In this document: positions 9,111 through 19,090 of the stretch, piece by piece | Layout: every line of letters begins with the position of its first letter | How positions within the stretch are numbered: the first letter of the stretch is position 1 | From: Flavobacteriales bacterium UBA7612 | GTDB taxonomy: Bacteria > Bacteroidota > Bacteroidia > Flavobacteriales > Weeksellaceae | Length of the DNA stretch: 64,000 nt | Assembly (NCBI GenBank): GCA_002484335.1 | Contig: DLJQ01000022.1 | Span: forward strand, 101,988-165,987 | Direction: 5' to 3' | The notes under the pieces: generated by a model | Database searches by the model: none | The model's input: the letters and a program-made list of their open reading frames with translations, nothing else | Told to the model about the DNA's origin: nothing | Translations under genes and position numbers: made by a program

Positions 9111-11495
9111 ATGTCAATTCACATAAAATGGGGAATTGTTACTACATTATTGTGTAGTAGTACATTTGCTCAAAATATTTTTGAAGGTCAAATTATTGAC
9201 AAAAACCAAAAACCTATTCCTTTTGTAACTATTTTCTTTGATAATAAAGAAATACTTACAAATACTGAAGGAAAATTCAAAATAGATAACTTAGCAAAAG
9301 GTAATCATCAAATAAAAATTGATGAGCAAGGTTATGAACCATTGAATCAAACCATATCTTTTGAATCAAATAAAAAATATATATTTACTTTAACATTTCA
9401 TAAGACTTACCATTTAGATGAAATTACTGTTGCTGGTCATCATCATGATTTTACAACAGCAAATATTGAAAGAATTGATCAATCCTTCATAAAAGAAAAT
9501 TATGCTGGTTCATTTGCTAAATCTCTAGAAAATATTGCAGGTGTTAATGCCTCTGGAATAGGTTCATCTGCTTCAAAACCTATCATTAGAGGTCTTGGAT
9601 TTAATCGGTTAATTGTTAGTGAAAATGGAGTAAAACAAGAAGGACAACAATGGGGAGCTGATCATGGTTTAGAAATTGATGCATTAAATGTAGAAGATGT
9701 TGAAATTATAAAAGGTCCTGCAGCATTAGAATATGGAAATGAAGCTATAGCCGGTGTTATAAGAATCAATAACAATAATATTCCTGCAAAATATTCTACT
9801 TCAGGAGAAGTAAAAGGATTATATCAATCTGTAAATGATGATTATAGAATAGGATTTAATGTAAAGTCTAGAGAAAATCATTTATTCTATAAAATAAAAG
9901 GAACTTACGGAAATTTTGGTGATTATAGAACAACAACAGATCGTATTTATTATTTGAATAGATATTTACCTATATATAATAAGCGAGTAAAAAATACAGC
10001 AGGAAGAGATGCTAATGCTGAAGTTCAAGTTGGTTATATTGATGAAAAATTTCGATCTATTTTAACAATTTCAAACGTAAATCAAAAAATGGGATTTTTT
10101 CCTGGTTCTCACGGAATACCATCAGTAGACAGGTTACAACCTGATGGTAATTATCGTAATATTGATTTTCCTTATCAACAATCTAATCATTTTAAAGTGA
10201 TATCAGAGAATGAATTTCGTATAAATTCTAAAAATATTATTAAATTTATTAGTAGTTATCAAAACAATCATCGACAAGAAATAAGTGCTTTTCACACTCA
10301 CTATGCTAACCAAAAAGCACCTGAAAAAGATCCTAATTTAGAATTAGATTTTAAACTTTCTACTTACGATTCGCAATTAAAATTTGAACATAATCATAAT
10401 AAAAATTTTAAAACAATTGTTGGTGTTCAAAGTCAATTACAATCAAATAATATTGCTGGATATAATTATTTATTACCAAAATATAATAGAAATATTTTTA
10501 GTGCTTTTCTTATTGAAGAGTTTAAACATTTAAATAAATGGAAAGCAAATGTAGGTTTACGATATGATTATTCTACTTTTAAATCTGAAGGATATTTTGA
10601 TAAATTTTTATATAATTATCTTTTGGAAAAAGGAAATTCTATAGGTATTGCAGATTATTATGCCAATAGAAGTTCAGAAATTGATAGAAAATTTAACAAT
10701 CTTAACGCAATGATTGGTGCTACCTATCAACCAACTAATATATGGGATTTCAATTTAAATATTGGTACTAATTTTCGTTTACCTACAGCTATAGAACTTG
10801 GTTCTAATGGTATACACCATGGTAGTTTTCGACATGAAAGAGGAAATCCTAATTTAGATGCTGAAAAAGGTATTGCTTTAGATTTTAAATCAACTTTTCA
10901 TAAAAATGATTGGAATATATCCTTAAGCCCTTATGCTTATTATTTTAGTAACTACATATTTTTAAAACCATCTGGTCAATTTTCTATATTACCTCATGGA
11001 GGTCAAATCTATGAATATACACAAAGTAAAGCTATTTTAACTGGATTTGAATTTGAAATAAGAAAAAAAATTAATGGAAATTTTGATGTTCACTTTATCT
11101 ATGAATATTTATATAATAGACAAATTAAAGACAATAATAAATTAGGTAATTATTTACCTTTTACTCCTGCAAATAATATTTTCGGACAATTAAATTACAG
11201 TACAAAAAAAGAAATTGGAGTTATTGAAAATCTAAACTTTTTCGTAAATGGTAAATATACATTTGAGCAAAATAAAATTGCACAAAATGAAGATATTACC
11301 TCTCCATATTTTTTACTAGGAATGGGACTTAAAACATCTCTGAAAATAAATAATTTCCGTGCAAATTTAAATATTCAAGCTTCTAATTTATTAAATAAAA
11401 GATATTATAACCATACTAGTTTTTATAGAGCATTACAATTACCTGAACAAGCTCGAAATATACAAATTATGTTAGGAATACCATTTGGAAAATAG
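9111..11495 (+). CDS. TonB-dependent receptor, probably for zinc or a similar metal
   Basis: A 794-residue outer-membrane receptor. It has a signal peptide (IVTTLLCSSTFAQ), an N-terminal carboxypeptidase-regulatory-like domain (about residues 22-95), and a plug starting near EITVAGHHHDF with KPIIRGLGFNRLIV and EIIKGPAALEYG. A 22-strand-type barrel ends in IMLGIPFGK. The GHHHDF segment at the plug entrance and the neighbouring His-rich lipoprotein suggest a transition-metal substrate, most likely Zn2+, by analogy with ZnuD-like receptors; this is inference. Its stop codon directly abuts the next start (TAG then ATG), indicating one operon with the genes on either side. Confidence 0.85.
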   Translation: MSIHIKWGIVTTLLCSSTFAQNIFEGQIIDKNQKPIPFVTIFFDNKEILTNTEGKFKIDNLAKGNHQIKIDEQGYEPLNQTISFESNKKYIFTLTFHKTYHLDEITVAGHHHDFTTANIERIDQSFIKENYAGSFAKSLENIAGVNASGIGSSASKPIIRGLGFNRLIVSENGVKQEGQQWGADHGLEIDALNVEDVEIIKGPAALEYGNEAIAGVIRINNNNIPAKYSTSGEVKGLYQSVNDDYRIGFNVKSRENHLFYKIKGTYGNFGDYRTTTDRIYYLNRYLPIYNKRVKNTAGRDANAEVQVGYIDEKFRSILTISNVNQKMGFFPGSHGIPSVDRLQPDGNYRNIDFPYQQSNHFKVISENEFRINSKNIIKFISSYQNNHRQEISAFHTHYANQKAPEKDPNLELDFKLSTYDSQLKFEHNHNKNFKTIVGVQSQLQSNNIAGYNYLLPKYNRNIFSAFLIEEFKHLNKWKANVGLRYDYSTFKSEGYFDKFLYNYLLEKGNSIGIADYYANRSSEIDRKFNNLNAMIGATYQPTNIWDFNLNIGTNFRLPTAIELGSNGIHHGSFRHERGNPNLDAEKGIALDFKSTFHKNDWNISLSPYAYYFSNYIFLKPSGQFSILPHGGQIYEYTQSKAILTGFEFEIRKKINGNFDVHFIYEYLYNRQIKDNNKLGNYLPFTPANNIFGQLNYSTKKEIGVIENLNFFVNGKYTFEQNKIAQNEDITSPYFLLGMGLKTSLKINNFRANLNIQASNLLNKRYYNHTSFYRALQLPEQARNIQIMLGIPFGK

Positions 11496-11840
11496 ATGTT
11501 GACTATGAACAGTAAAAAATCTTTTTTTGGTTTTTTCTTTGGTCTTATACTTATTGCTATACCTATTTTTAATCTCCTTCATTTTATTTTAGTAGATCAT
11601 CAAGAAACTATTGATCTTAAAAAGAAGGAAGTTATACATCATCAATGTAATCATTATACCTTTCATTCAATTTTTATTGATACACATGATGAACCTATAA
11701 TAGTAATAGTTGAAGAATATTATTATTATAAAGAAAATAACTCGTATCTAAAAAATAATGAAAAAAGTTCTACAATAAACTATTGTTTTACTAGAGGACC
11801 TCCAGATAACTTTTTATTCATATTATCAACCAATACCTAG
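11496..11840 (+). CDS. small exported protein of the metal-receptor operon
   Basis: A 114-residue protein with an N-terminal hydrophobic segment (FFGFFFGLILIAIPIFNLLHF), then a His-rich body (VDHQET, VIHHQCNHY, DTHDE) and a tail with RGPPDNF. It is laid out like the protein at 8757: anchor, His/Cys patch, then a terminal (R)xPP motif. The start immediately follows the receptor stop; an alternative ATG lies nine bases downstream. A periplasmic metal-binding role is plausible. No known family is recognised. Confidence 0.55.
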   Translation: MLTMNSKKSFFGFFFGLILIAIPIFNLLHFILVDHQETIDLKKKEVIHHQCNHYTFHSIFIDTHDEPIIVIVEEYYYYKENNSYLKNNEKSSTINYCFTRGPPDNFLFILSTNT

Positions 11841-11871
11841 AATTTTATCTGAATTAATTAAAATTATAAAA

Positions 11872-12345
11872 ATGAAAAAATCAATATTAAAATATACACT
11901 AATCGTTTTATCTACATTACTTATAACTTCATGTTCTAGTGATGATGATTCTTTAGATACAACAAAACCAGAAATTCAATTAATATCTCCAAAAGATGAT
12001 GCTCATTTCCATTTAGGTGATGAAATATCTATTGAAGCTATATTAAAAGATAATACAGCATTAGGAAGTATAAAAATTGACATCCATTCTGCTGAAGATG
12101 GTCATCAACATAAAACAGCTAATATTAGTTGGGAATATAATGAAGAAATTAATATTTCTGGAAACACAAAAGAATTTGCTTTAAGCCATAAAGTACAAAT
12201 TCCTGCTGAAGGTATTACAGGTGGACATTACCATTTAGGATTGTATGTAATTGATCAAGCAGGAAATCAAACACAGCAATTTATTGAAATTGAAGTTGTA
12301 AACCATGATGAAGATGATGACCATGATCACGATCACGATCACTAA
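11872..12345 (+). CDS. DUF4625-type lipoprotein with His/Asp tail
   Basis: A 157-residue lipoprotein with signal and lipobox (LSTLLITSCSS, Cys21) and an immunoglobulin-like domain typical of DUF4625 (DTTKPEIQLISPKDDAHF start; a repeated His pattern including HSAEDGHQHK and GHYHLGLYV). The C-terminus is a run of alternating His and Asp. Such tails bind Zn2+, Ni2+ or Cu2+. It is the last gene of the metal-receptor operon and is followed by a strong terminator. It probably captures metal at the outer membrane, or stores it in the periplasm. Confidence 0.75.
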   Translation: MKKSILKYTLIVLSTLLITSCSSDDDSLDTTKPEIQLISPKDDAHFHLGDEISIEAILKDNTALGSIKIDIHSAEDGHQHKTANISWEYNEEINISGNTKEFALSHKVQIPAEGITGGHYHLGLYVIDQAGNQTQQFIEIEVVNHDEDDDHDHDHDH

Positions 12346-12370
12346 AAAAAAATTATCTTTCAAAATTTTA

Positions 12371-12400
12371 AAAACGCTTGAATTTTCAAGCGTTTTTTTT
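12371..12400 (+). terminator. intrinsic terminator of the metal-receptor operon
   Basis: A perfect 12-bp stem (AAAACGCTTGAA/TTCAAGCGTTTT) with a 2-nt loop leads into a T-run, 25 bp after the DUF4625 stop. Confidence 0.9.
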
Positions 12401-12458
12401 ATGTCTATTGTACAAAAGATTATTATTTTAGCAGTAATTTTTATTAAAACACAAAAAA

Positions 12459-13316
12459 ATGATAGCAATAGCTGATAGTGGTTCTACAAAAACTGATTGG
12501 GTTATTTTAGATGATAATCTTAATGAAGTTTTAAGAACAAGTACAATAGGTTTCAATCCATATTTTGTAACTGCTGATGACATTTCATCTGAGTTAGAAA
12601 AAAATGAAGATTTAAATCCTATCGCTGGTGAATTTAAAAAAGTATTCTTTTATGGTGCTGGAACATCTAGTGAAAAATTAAAAGAAATTGTATATAATGG
12701 CTTACACAATTTTTTCACAAATGCTGAATTAGTTGTAGACCATGACCTACTTGCTGCTTGTTATGCATCATATATGGGAAAACCTGCTATGGTTTGTATC
12801 TTAGGTACAGGTTCTAATTCATGTTATTTTGATGGAGTTAGCCTTCGTGAAGAAACAAAATCTTTAGCTTATATTCTAGGAGATGAAGGATCTGGAAATG
12901 ATTTAGGAAAACGACTTTTAAGAGCTTATTTCACAAAGAAAATGCCTCCTCACTTAGCTAAAGCATTTGACGATTATTACAAACTTACTGTAGAAGAATT
13001 AAATCATAATGTATACAATAATAAGTTTGCAAACACTTATTTAGCATCATTCAATAAATTTGTTCTTGAACATAGAAATGACCCTTTTGTTCAAAAAATA
13101 ATTTATGATGCTATGTCTTCATTTATTGAATATCAAATTCTTCCTTACGAAGAATCTCGTCAATCCGAATTAAATTTCATTGGATCAATTGCTTATATTT
13201 ATGAAGATATTATACGCTCTGTAGCTGCTCAATATCACTTGAATGTAGGTCATATTATTAGAAAGCCAATAGATAATATTGTTGATTATCATAAAAAATA
13301 TTTAATCAATAATTAA
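12459..13316 (+). CDS. BadF/BadG-type ATPase, N-acetylglucosamine kinase-like
   Basis: A 285-residue protein of the ASKHA fold. The phosphate-1 motif is at the N-terminus (IADSGSTKTDWV), a second phosphate-binding block reads ILGTGSNSCYF, and ILGDEGSGNDLGKRLL follows. This set matches the BadF/BadG/BcrA/BcrD family members of Bacteroidota usually annotated as N-acetylglucosamine kinases, which phosphorylate amino sugars during wall recycling. The four Cys residues of true activases are absent, favouring a sugar kinase. Its stop is 9 bp before the formyltransferase start, so they probably form an operon. Confidence 0.8.
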   Translation: MIAIADSGSTKTDWVILDDNLNEVLRTSTIGFNPYFVTADDISSELEKNEDLNPIAGEFKKVFFYGAGTSSEKLKEIVYNGLHNFFTNAELVVDHDLLAACYASYMGKPAMVCILGTGSNSCYFDGVSLREETKSLAYILGDEGSGNDLGKRLLRAYFTKKMPPHLAKAFDDYYKLTVEELNHNVYNNKFANTYLASFNKFVLEHRNDPFVQKIIYDAMSSFIEYQILPYEESRQSELNFIGSIAYIYEDIIRSVAAQYHLNVGHIIRKPIDNIVDYHKKYLINN

Positions 13317-13325
13317 AAATATTGA

Positions 13326-14045
13326 ATGATCGTATCCAAAATTGCAGTAATTAGTTATAATGTACCTCATCGTAAAACACAAGATGTTTTACATGGTTTA
13401 AAAGCTAAAGGTTATAAAAATGTAAAGCTATTGGCTTTACCTTTTGTAAAAAGAGAAAATCCTTTTATTCCTATTTATCAGCATAGACCAAATAAAGCAA
13501 TACAAATAACACCAAAAAATTATTGTGAAAATTTTGGATACGATTTTGATTTAACTTCCTTTGAAACAATTTATTCTCAATTAGAATCTTATCAACCAGA
13601 TTATATTATTATTGCTGGAGCTGGTTTATTACCTAGTATATTAGTAGAAAAATATAAAATAATTAATACTCATCCTGGTTTTTTACCTTTTACACGCGGA
13701 TTAGATTCTCTAAAATGGGCTATTACTAATAAAACAGAAATAGGTGTAACCACTCATTTTATTAATGAAGAAGCTGATGCTGGTTTTTTAATAGAACAGC
13801 AACATGTTCCTGTTTATGAAAATGATACTTTTCATTCTGTTGCTCAAAGACAATATGAAATGGAAATTGAAATGTTAGTCAATTCTTTAGAAATAATACC
13901 TACTATAACAGAATTTAAATCTCTATCTTCTTCAGAACATCCAGCTACTCGAAGAATGCCCAAATTAATAGAAAAAAATTTGCTCATAGCTTTTGAAGAC
14001 TATAAGCAAAAATTTAAAATTAAAAACTACTTATCTATTACTTAA
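13326..14045 (+). CDS. formyltransferase-family protein
   Basis: A 239-residue protein with the formyl-transferase fold. The active-site region around residues 113-125 reads INTHPGFLPFTRG, equivalent to the H-x-S-x-L-P-x-x-R-G block of PurN/Fmt enzymes. A downstream HFINEEADAGFLI carries the acidic residue that pairs with the catalytic His. These enzymes move a formyl group from 10-formyltetrahydrofolate. It is too divergent to be called PurN or Fmt, and the acceptor is unknown; sugar-nucleotide amines are one option. It converges on the efflux operon with only 20 bp between them and no clear terminator. Confidence 0.7.
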   Translation: MIVSKIAVISYNVPHRKTQDVLHGLKAKGYKNVKLLALPFVKRENPFIPIYQHRPNKAIQITPKNYCENFGYDFDLTSFETIYSQLESYQPDYIIIAGAGLLPSILVEKYKIINTHPGFLPFTRGLDSLKWAITNKTEIGVTTHFINEEADAGFLIEQQHVPVYENDTFHSVAQRQYEMEIEMLVNSLEIIPTITEFKSLSSSEHPATRRMPKLIEKNLLIAFEDYKQKFKIKNYLSIT

Positions 14046-14065
14046 ATTAAGTAAATACAAAAAAA

Positions 14066-15625
14066 TCAACGATTATAAATTTTCGTTTTTAATGGTTTCA
14101 AAATTAAAATTATTGCTACCGATAATCCTACTATAAATAAAACTCGGAATATTTCCATATTCGAAACCAATAATGCTTGATTAAAAAGCCTACTTTTCAA
14201 TGTTCCAAATGATAATAATTCTGCTTCATTCGCTAAATGACTTGAAATATTTTTATTATATAAAGCAGACCATTGTTCTTGAAATATAGGACTTGATTTA
14301 TCCAAATTTTTTGTCATCAAAAATTGATGCTTTGTTGTAAGATGTAAAACAGCATTTTGCATAATTGAGAAAGCTATTGTAGTAGTCCAAAAACGTATTG
14401 CAATACCTGCATGTGCTGCATTACCTGAAAATGTTGGATGTACTGATCCTATAATAAACAATATTAAAGGTGTAAAAAGCATTCCCTGTCCTACTCCTTC
14501 TAAAAATAATACTGGAACAACTGCTGATGTACGTGTATCTGGAAAAAACAAATAACTAAACCATAACATACTTGCAGATAGTACCAAAAATCCTAAACAA
14601 AATATATAACGAAATTCAATTTTATTTTTAACTAATAGAAAAGAAATCATTACTCCTGTAACAGTTCCTGCTACATTATAAAATTGAATATTAAGAACAT
14701 ATTCCCAAGGCCATTTCCATACAACTGCCATTATTTGGTAAATATTACTCATACTTGCTCTTAGAGTATAAAATACAAAAAATAAAAGCAAACCAATAAC
14801 TAATCGTTTGGATTTTAAAATTTCAAAATGAAATAATGGTCTTCTTGATGTTTTCTGATGATAAATAAATAATCCACTAAAAATAAAGGTTGTAACAAAT
14901 GATATTACAATCAAAGGAGATTCAAACCAAAAATATTTTTTCCCATAAATTAACCAAAATGCGCCTGAAATTAATGTAATACTCATTAAAAATACTCCTC
15001 CCAAATTTAATTGATAAAGAGGTTTCTGTGGATACATTCTATTTTGATTAAAGAATAAAACATAAATACTTAATGATAAAACATGAAAACTCATAATTGT
15101 ATAAATAATCATATTGTAATTGTAATTCTGTATAGCGAATTTCACCATTAATGTAGTTATCTTATCTCCGCATAAAATCACACAATAAAACATAGAATAA
15201 GCAATTAGCTTAGCATTCTCGTGCTTTATCCTTGAAATTATAATTGGAACTAATATCACTCCTTCAAATAAAGATATAGGACCCTGAATAAATCTGAGAA
15301 TTAGAATTAATTCTGTATTTTTGGTTAAAGTCATTGCAAACAATACCAATATATTAAGCATTGTCATTACCAATAAGTAATTTCTTATATTAAAAAAATG
15401 AAATAACCTTTCATGAACAAAAAATCCACAAACAATAGTAGCATAAGCTAAAGAAAATAAAAATTGTAAATCATCAACCTCTAAATCTAAAAATGATGCA
15501 GTAAATGTACTATTCATGTTGAATATCATTAACACCATTAGATAAGGCATCATGGCTATTCCCAGAAAAGGTACAATTAACTTTTCTGGAACCCATTTTT
15601 TGAATATAGAAGCTTGTTCTAACAT
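14066..15625 (-). CDS. MFS multidrug efflux transporter (EmrB-like, DHA2 type)
   Basis: A 519-residue integral membrane protein with about 14 predicted helices, the length and topology of DHA2-type drug:H+ antiporters. It is the last gene of a three-gene operon after a HlyD/EmrA-like adaptor (7-bp gap) and a TolC-like channel, together forming a tripartite pump spanning both membranes. Family-specific motif C is not sharply preserved, so the substrate is unknown. A divergent AraC-type regulator is a candidate controller. Confidence 0.85.
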   Translation of the reverse strand: MLEQASIFKKWVPEKLIVPFLGIAMMPYLMVLMIFNMNSTFTASFLDLEVDDLQFLFSLAYATIVCGFFVHERLFHFFNIRNYLLVMTMLNILVLFAMTLTKNTELILILRFIQGPISLFEGVILVPIIISRIKHENAKLIAYSMFYCVILCGDKITTLMVKFAIQNYNYNMIIYTIMSFHVLSLSIYVLFFNQNRMYPQKPLYQLNLGGVFLMSITLISGAFWLIYGKKYFWFESPLIVISFVTTFIFSGLFIYHQKTSRRPLFHFEILKSKRLVIGLLLFFVFYTLRASMSNIYQIMAVVWKWPWEYVLNIQFYNVAGTVTGVMISFLLVKNKIEFRYIFCLGFLVLSASMLWFSYLFFPDTRTSAVVPVLFLEGVGQGMLFTPLILFIIGSVHPTFSGNAAHAGIAIRFWTTTIAFSIMQNAVLHLTTKHQFLMTKNLDKSSPIFQEQWSALYNKNISSHLANEAELLSFGTLKSRLFNQALLVSNMEIFRVLFIVGLSVAIILILKPLKTKIYNR

Positions 15626-15632
15626 AATTCTT

Positions 15633-16679
15633 TTAATCTAATTTTCCTGCAGATACATTGACATTCATTCCTGTTCTTAGCTTTTCATTATCTTTTGATT
15701 TTTCTAAGATGATTTTTATTGGAAAACGTTGTTCTATTTTTACAAAGTTTCCTGTCGCATTATCTGGTTTAACTAATGAAAATTCTGATCCAGAAGCAGG
15801 TGATAAAGATTGTACTTTTCCTTTAAATTCTATATCTGGAAAAGCATCTGCTTTCAAAATAACTTCCTTATTTAGATCAATTTCACCAATTTGAGTTTCC
15901 TTAAAGTTAGCGATAACCCATTTCTCTTCAGAAACAACTTGTACTAAAGTTTGTCCTTCTTTTATTAGCTGTCCTACTTGTATATTTTTAACACCAACCC
16001 AACCATCATAAGGAGCTATTACGTAAGAATATGATAATGTTAATTTTGCATTATTTAACTGAGCTTGTCTTTGTTCTACTTCTGTTTTAGCTGGAGCAAC
16101 TTTTGTTTGTTCTGCAAAAGTTCCGATATTAATTGATCTTCTTTTTTGTTCTAAAGCACTAAGATTAGCTTTTGCTTGCTTATAAGTAGCTTCAATTTCT
16201 TCAAACTGTTGTTCAGTTGCTGCATCTTCTTTTACTAAATTTTTAAAACGATCGAAATCTTTTTCTGTTCTCCAAACTTCAATTTTTGCAGCTTCAATAT
16301 TTGCATCAATTACGTTTACATCACTTGCTTTTGTTACAACCGACTCCTCTACTGTTTTTACAGCTTGTGTAGTACTTTCTAAATTTGCAGTTGCTATATC
16401 CACTTGATTTTTAAACTCCCTATTATCAATCACAACTAACGTATCTCCTTTGTGTACAAATTGATTTTCTTCAAAATTTATTTTATCAATAAAACCTGGA
16501 ACTCTACTTGCAACTGGTGTTATATATTGTCTTACTTGAGCGTCATTTGTATTGACATGACTTCTAGAAAATAAATAAAACCAAAAAACAGTTGAAACTC
16601 CAATTAATATGAAACCCCATGCGACTATAGAAAGTGTTCTATTAAGTCTTCTCTCCCCTTTTGTTATTTGTTTTCCCAT
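15633..16679 (-). CDS. HlyD/EmrA-family periplasmic adaptor
   Basis: A 348-residue membrane fusion protein. A single N-terminal anchor helix (LSIVAWGFILIGVSTVFWFY) is followed by a split lipoyl/barrel-sandwich domain (TPVASRVPGFIDKINFEENQ and, after the coiled coil, YSYVIAPYDGWVGVKNI), a helical hairpin around residues 90-195, and a beta-barrel domain. It links the MFS pump to the outer-membrane channel. Spacing is 4 bp from the TolC-like gene and 7 bp to the pump gene. Confidence 0.9.
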   Translation of the reverse strand: MGKQITKGERRLNRTLSIVAWGFILIGVSTVFWFYLFSRSHVNTNDAQVRQYITPVASRVPGFIDKINFEENQFVHKGDTLVVIDNREFKNQVDIATANLESTTQAVKTVEESVVTKASDVNVIDANIEAAKIEVWRTEKDFDRFKNLVKEDAATEQQFEEIEATYKQAKANLSALEQKRRSINIGTFAEQTKVAPAKTEVEQRQAQLNNAKLTLSYSYVIAPYDGWVGVKNIQVGQLIKEGQTLVQVVSEEKWVIANFKETQIGEIDLNKEVILKADAFPDIEFKGKVQSLSPASGSEFSLVKPDNATGNFVKIEQRFPIKIILEKSKDNEKLRTGMNVNVSAGKLD

Positions 16680-16683
16680 AGTT

Positions 16684-18012
16684 TTATAAATTTCCTAAAA
16701 CGTATTGTAATTGATAGTATTTTAATTGTTTGTTGATTTGTAGTGATATCATGTTTGATTCAGCTTCTAAATAAGAATTATCTGCATCTATTAACTCAGT
16801 AATTAAACTTAATTTATTAATATACTTTGTTTTCACGATTCTATAATTCTCTTGAGCTTGTTGTATAGCCTCTTCTGCTATTTTAATTTTTTCTATAGCT
16901 TCTTCCAATTTTCTATTAGAAGCGAAAACATCGTGTCTAATTTGTTCTTCTTTTTCTTCAATTTCCAATTTTGCTATAGATATATTAGTATCTGCCATTC
17001 TCATTTTTTGTTTATTTTTAAAAAAACTACTCAATGGCACAGTAACATTAACACCTACCATTCCAAAACGATACATATGTGGCTGTGGAGGAAAAAACAT
17101 AAAGTTAGGATAATTATAACCATACTCTCCTCCTGCTGTTATTTTAGGAAGAACATTCGCTTGGGTTATTTTTTTATCTAATTTTTTAAGTTCTAAATCT
17201 TGATTAACTATTTTCAATTCCTCATCTTTTGTTGTAGCTTCTAAAATCATTTCATCAACTAAACCAATTTGATCATTCGTTGTAAATAGTTCACTTGTAT
17301 CAATATGTATATCTTGATCTTCAGGTAATGACAATATAGTTTTTACTTGATGCTCTACAATTGCAATATCATTTGCTAATTCTGTAAAAGACATTTTATG
17401 ATTTGACAATTGTAATTCTGTTCTAAGAACTTCATTATTAGTTACCAATCCATTTTTTCTTAAAAGTTGAGTTTGTTTAATTACAGCAGAGTCTTCATGC
17501 ATTTTATCTTGTATCAGCTTCTCTTGTTCTTGCAAATGCAGAATTTGTAAATAAGCTGTAATAATTTCCATTCGTAATTCACGAACATTCCTTTTAACCC
17601 TTAATTCAGAAATCTCAGTTTCTATTGCTGCCTTTTTCTCTTCATTTTTAATTTTTCCTCCCATATAAACAGGAATCTCAGCAGACAAAGTAAAATTATA
17701 TTTTTTATTAGGCACTTTGTAGTCCGTTGCTGGATGAAGAAGTCCATGTTCAAACTGTTTTAAAGTAGATAAAACATGAAAACCCGTCAAAAAATTAACA
17801 TCAGGGTATCTTTCATTTTTTAGATCTTTTTCTTTTAGTTCGGATAGTTGACTTTTAATAGAGTTAATCTGTAATTTTTTATTATTATTAATCCCTATTT
17901 CAATTGCTTCGCTCAATTTTAACTGATTATAATCAATTTCAGTTTGAGCATAAATATCTACACTTAACATTAAAAAAAACGCAAGTAATTGATATTTAAT
18001 AACTTTAAACAT
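16684..18012 (-). CDS. TolC-family outer membrane efflux channel
   Basis: A protein of about 442 residues with a signal peptide (LLAFFLMLSVDIYAQ) and two long alpha-helical repeats typical of outer-membrane efflux proteins (YNQLKLSEAIEIGINNNKKL opening; second copy beginning about residue 225). It is the first gene of the efflux operon. The ATG at 18012 is preferred to a TTG five codons upstream because it places the signal peptide at the start. The promoter should lie in the 18013-18209 interval shared with the divergent AraC gene. Confidence 0.9.
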   Translation of the reverse strand: MFKVIKYQLLAFFLMLSVDIYAQTEIDYNQLKLSEAIEIGINNNKKLQINSIKSQLSELKEKDLKNERYPDVNFLTGFHVLSTLKQFEHGLLHPATDYKVPNKKYNFTLSAEIPVYMGGKIKNEEKKAAIETEISELRVKRNVRELRMEIITAYLQILHLQEQEKLIQDKMHEDSAVIKQTQLLRKNGLVTNNEVLRTELQLSNHKMSFTELANDIAIVEHQVKTILSLPEDQDIHIDTSELFTTNDQIGLVDEMILEATTKDEELKIVNQDLELKKLDKKITQANVLPKITAGGEYGYNYPNFMFFPPQPHMYRFGMVGVNVTVPLSSFFKNKQKMRMADTNISIAKLEIEEKEEQIRHDVFASNRKLEEAIEKIKIAEEAIQQAQENYRIVKTKYINKLSLITELIDADNSYLEAESNMISLQINKQLKYYQLQYVLGNL

Positions 18013-18209
18013 CGTTTTTGTATTCAATTCTGGTTGTTATTCTGATTTCTTTGTAATGCAAATGTCAAATAAAGAATTTGAAAATAAATATTAAAATAAG
18101 AAAATAATTTGCTCATTCTCGCCAAATATTCTTACTTTGTTATAAAAATAATAATATTCATTTTTATTTATAATTAATCTAAAATATTTAAGTAATAATT
18201 ATTCAATCC

Positions 18210-19016
18210 ATGCTAAATACTGATTATTTTCCTGATATTAATAATGAAGAAGTTGACTTCTATATTAGAAATTTAAATTCTTATAGAATTGAAGTTGGCA
18301 CACATGAACATAACAAATCTCAATTATTATATGCTGAAGGTGGTATAATACATATTTTTATAAATGGAAAACATTGGTATCTACCTGCAAGATGTTTTAT
18401 TTGGATACCAGCTTTTACTCCACATTCTATTTTATCTTACAGTAAGTCAGTAGACATGTATAACTTCTATTTTAAAACAGAAATTGATGAAGGTGATTTC
18501 TACAAAGAATATAATATTTATTATGCTGACGATTTATTAAGAGAAATGTTCTTATTTACCAAAAAATGGAATGGAGCTGTTACATCAAATGACATCGTTA
18601 AATATAATTTTTTAAAAACTATAAAATCTATTCTCCCTGAAATGGAATCTAGTAAAATTCCTGTTATCTTACAACATGCTTTCCCAAAAGACAAAAAATT
18701 ATTAGAAATTGCAGATTATTTGAGAGATAATTTAGAAAAAAATCTCACAATTGATGATATAGCTAAAAAATTTGGTTTAAGTTCTAGAACTTTATCAAGA
18801 AAGTTTAAAGATGGATTAGGTATCAATTATGTTCGCTTTCTAAGATCTTTAAGAATTACAAGGTCATTAGAATTAATTAGTAAAAATCAATTTAATATGT
18901 ACGAAATAGCAATGCTTGTTGGTTATAATTCTCTTTCTTCTTTTAGTAATGTATTTTATAAAGTAACAGGTATACGTCCTACAGAATATTCAAAAATAAC
19001 ACAGAAAAAGAAATAA
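18210..19016 (+). CDS. AraC-family transcriptional regulator
   Basis: A 268-residue regulator. The N-terminal cupin-like half (HEHNKSQLLYAEGGIIHIF; PARCFIWIPAFTPHSI) would bind an effector. The C-terminal half has two helix-turn-helix motifs: LTIDDIAKKFGLSSRTLSRK and MYEIAMLVGYNSLSSFSNV, ending in the usual TGIRPTEYSK. It is divergent from the tripartite efflux operon across about 200 bp, so it most likely controls that operon. Confidence 0.9.
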   Translation: MLNTDYFPDINNEEVDFYIRNLNSYRIEVGTHEHNKSQLLYAEGGIIHIFINGKHWYLPARCFIWIPAFTPHSILSYSKSVDMYNFYFKTEIDEGDFYKEYNIYYADDLLREMFLFTKKWNGAVTSNDIVKYNFLKTIKSILPEMESSKIPVILQHAFPKDKKLLEIADYLRDNLEKNLTIDDIAKKFGLSSRTLSRKFKDGLGINYVRFLRSLRITRSLELISKNQFNMYEIAMLVGYNSLSSFSNVFYKVTGIRPTEYSKITQKKK

Positions 19017-19090
19017 TTTTTTTTCTTAACATAGGTTAAGAATCATTTTAAAAAAAAGTAGTTCATTTGTATAAAATAAAACAAATAAGA

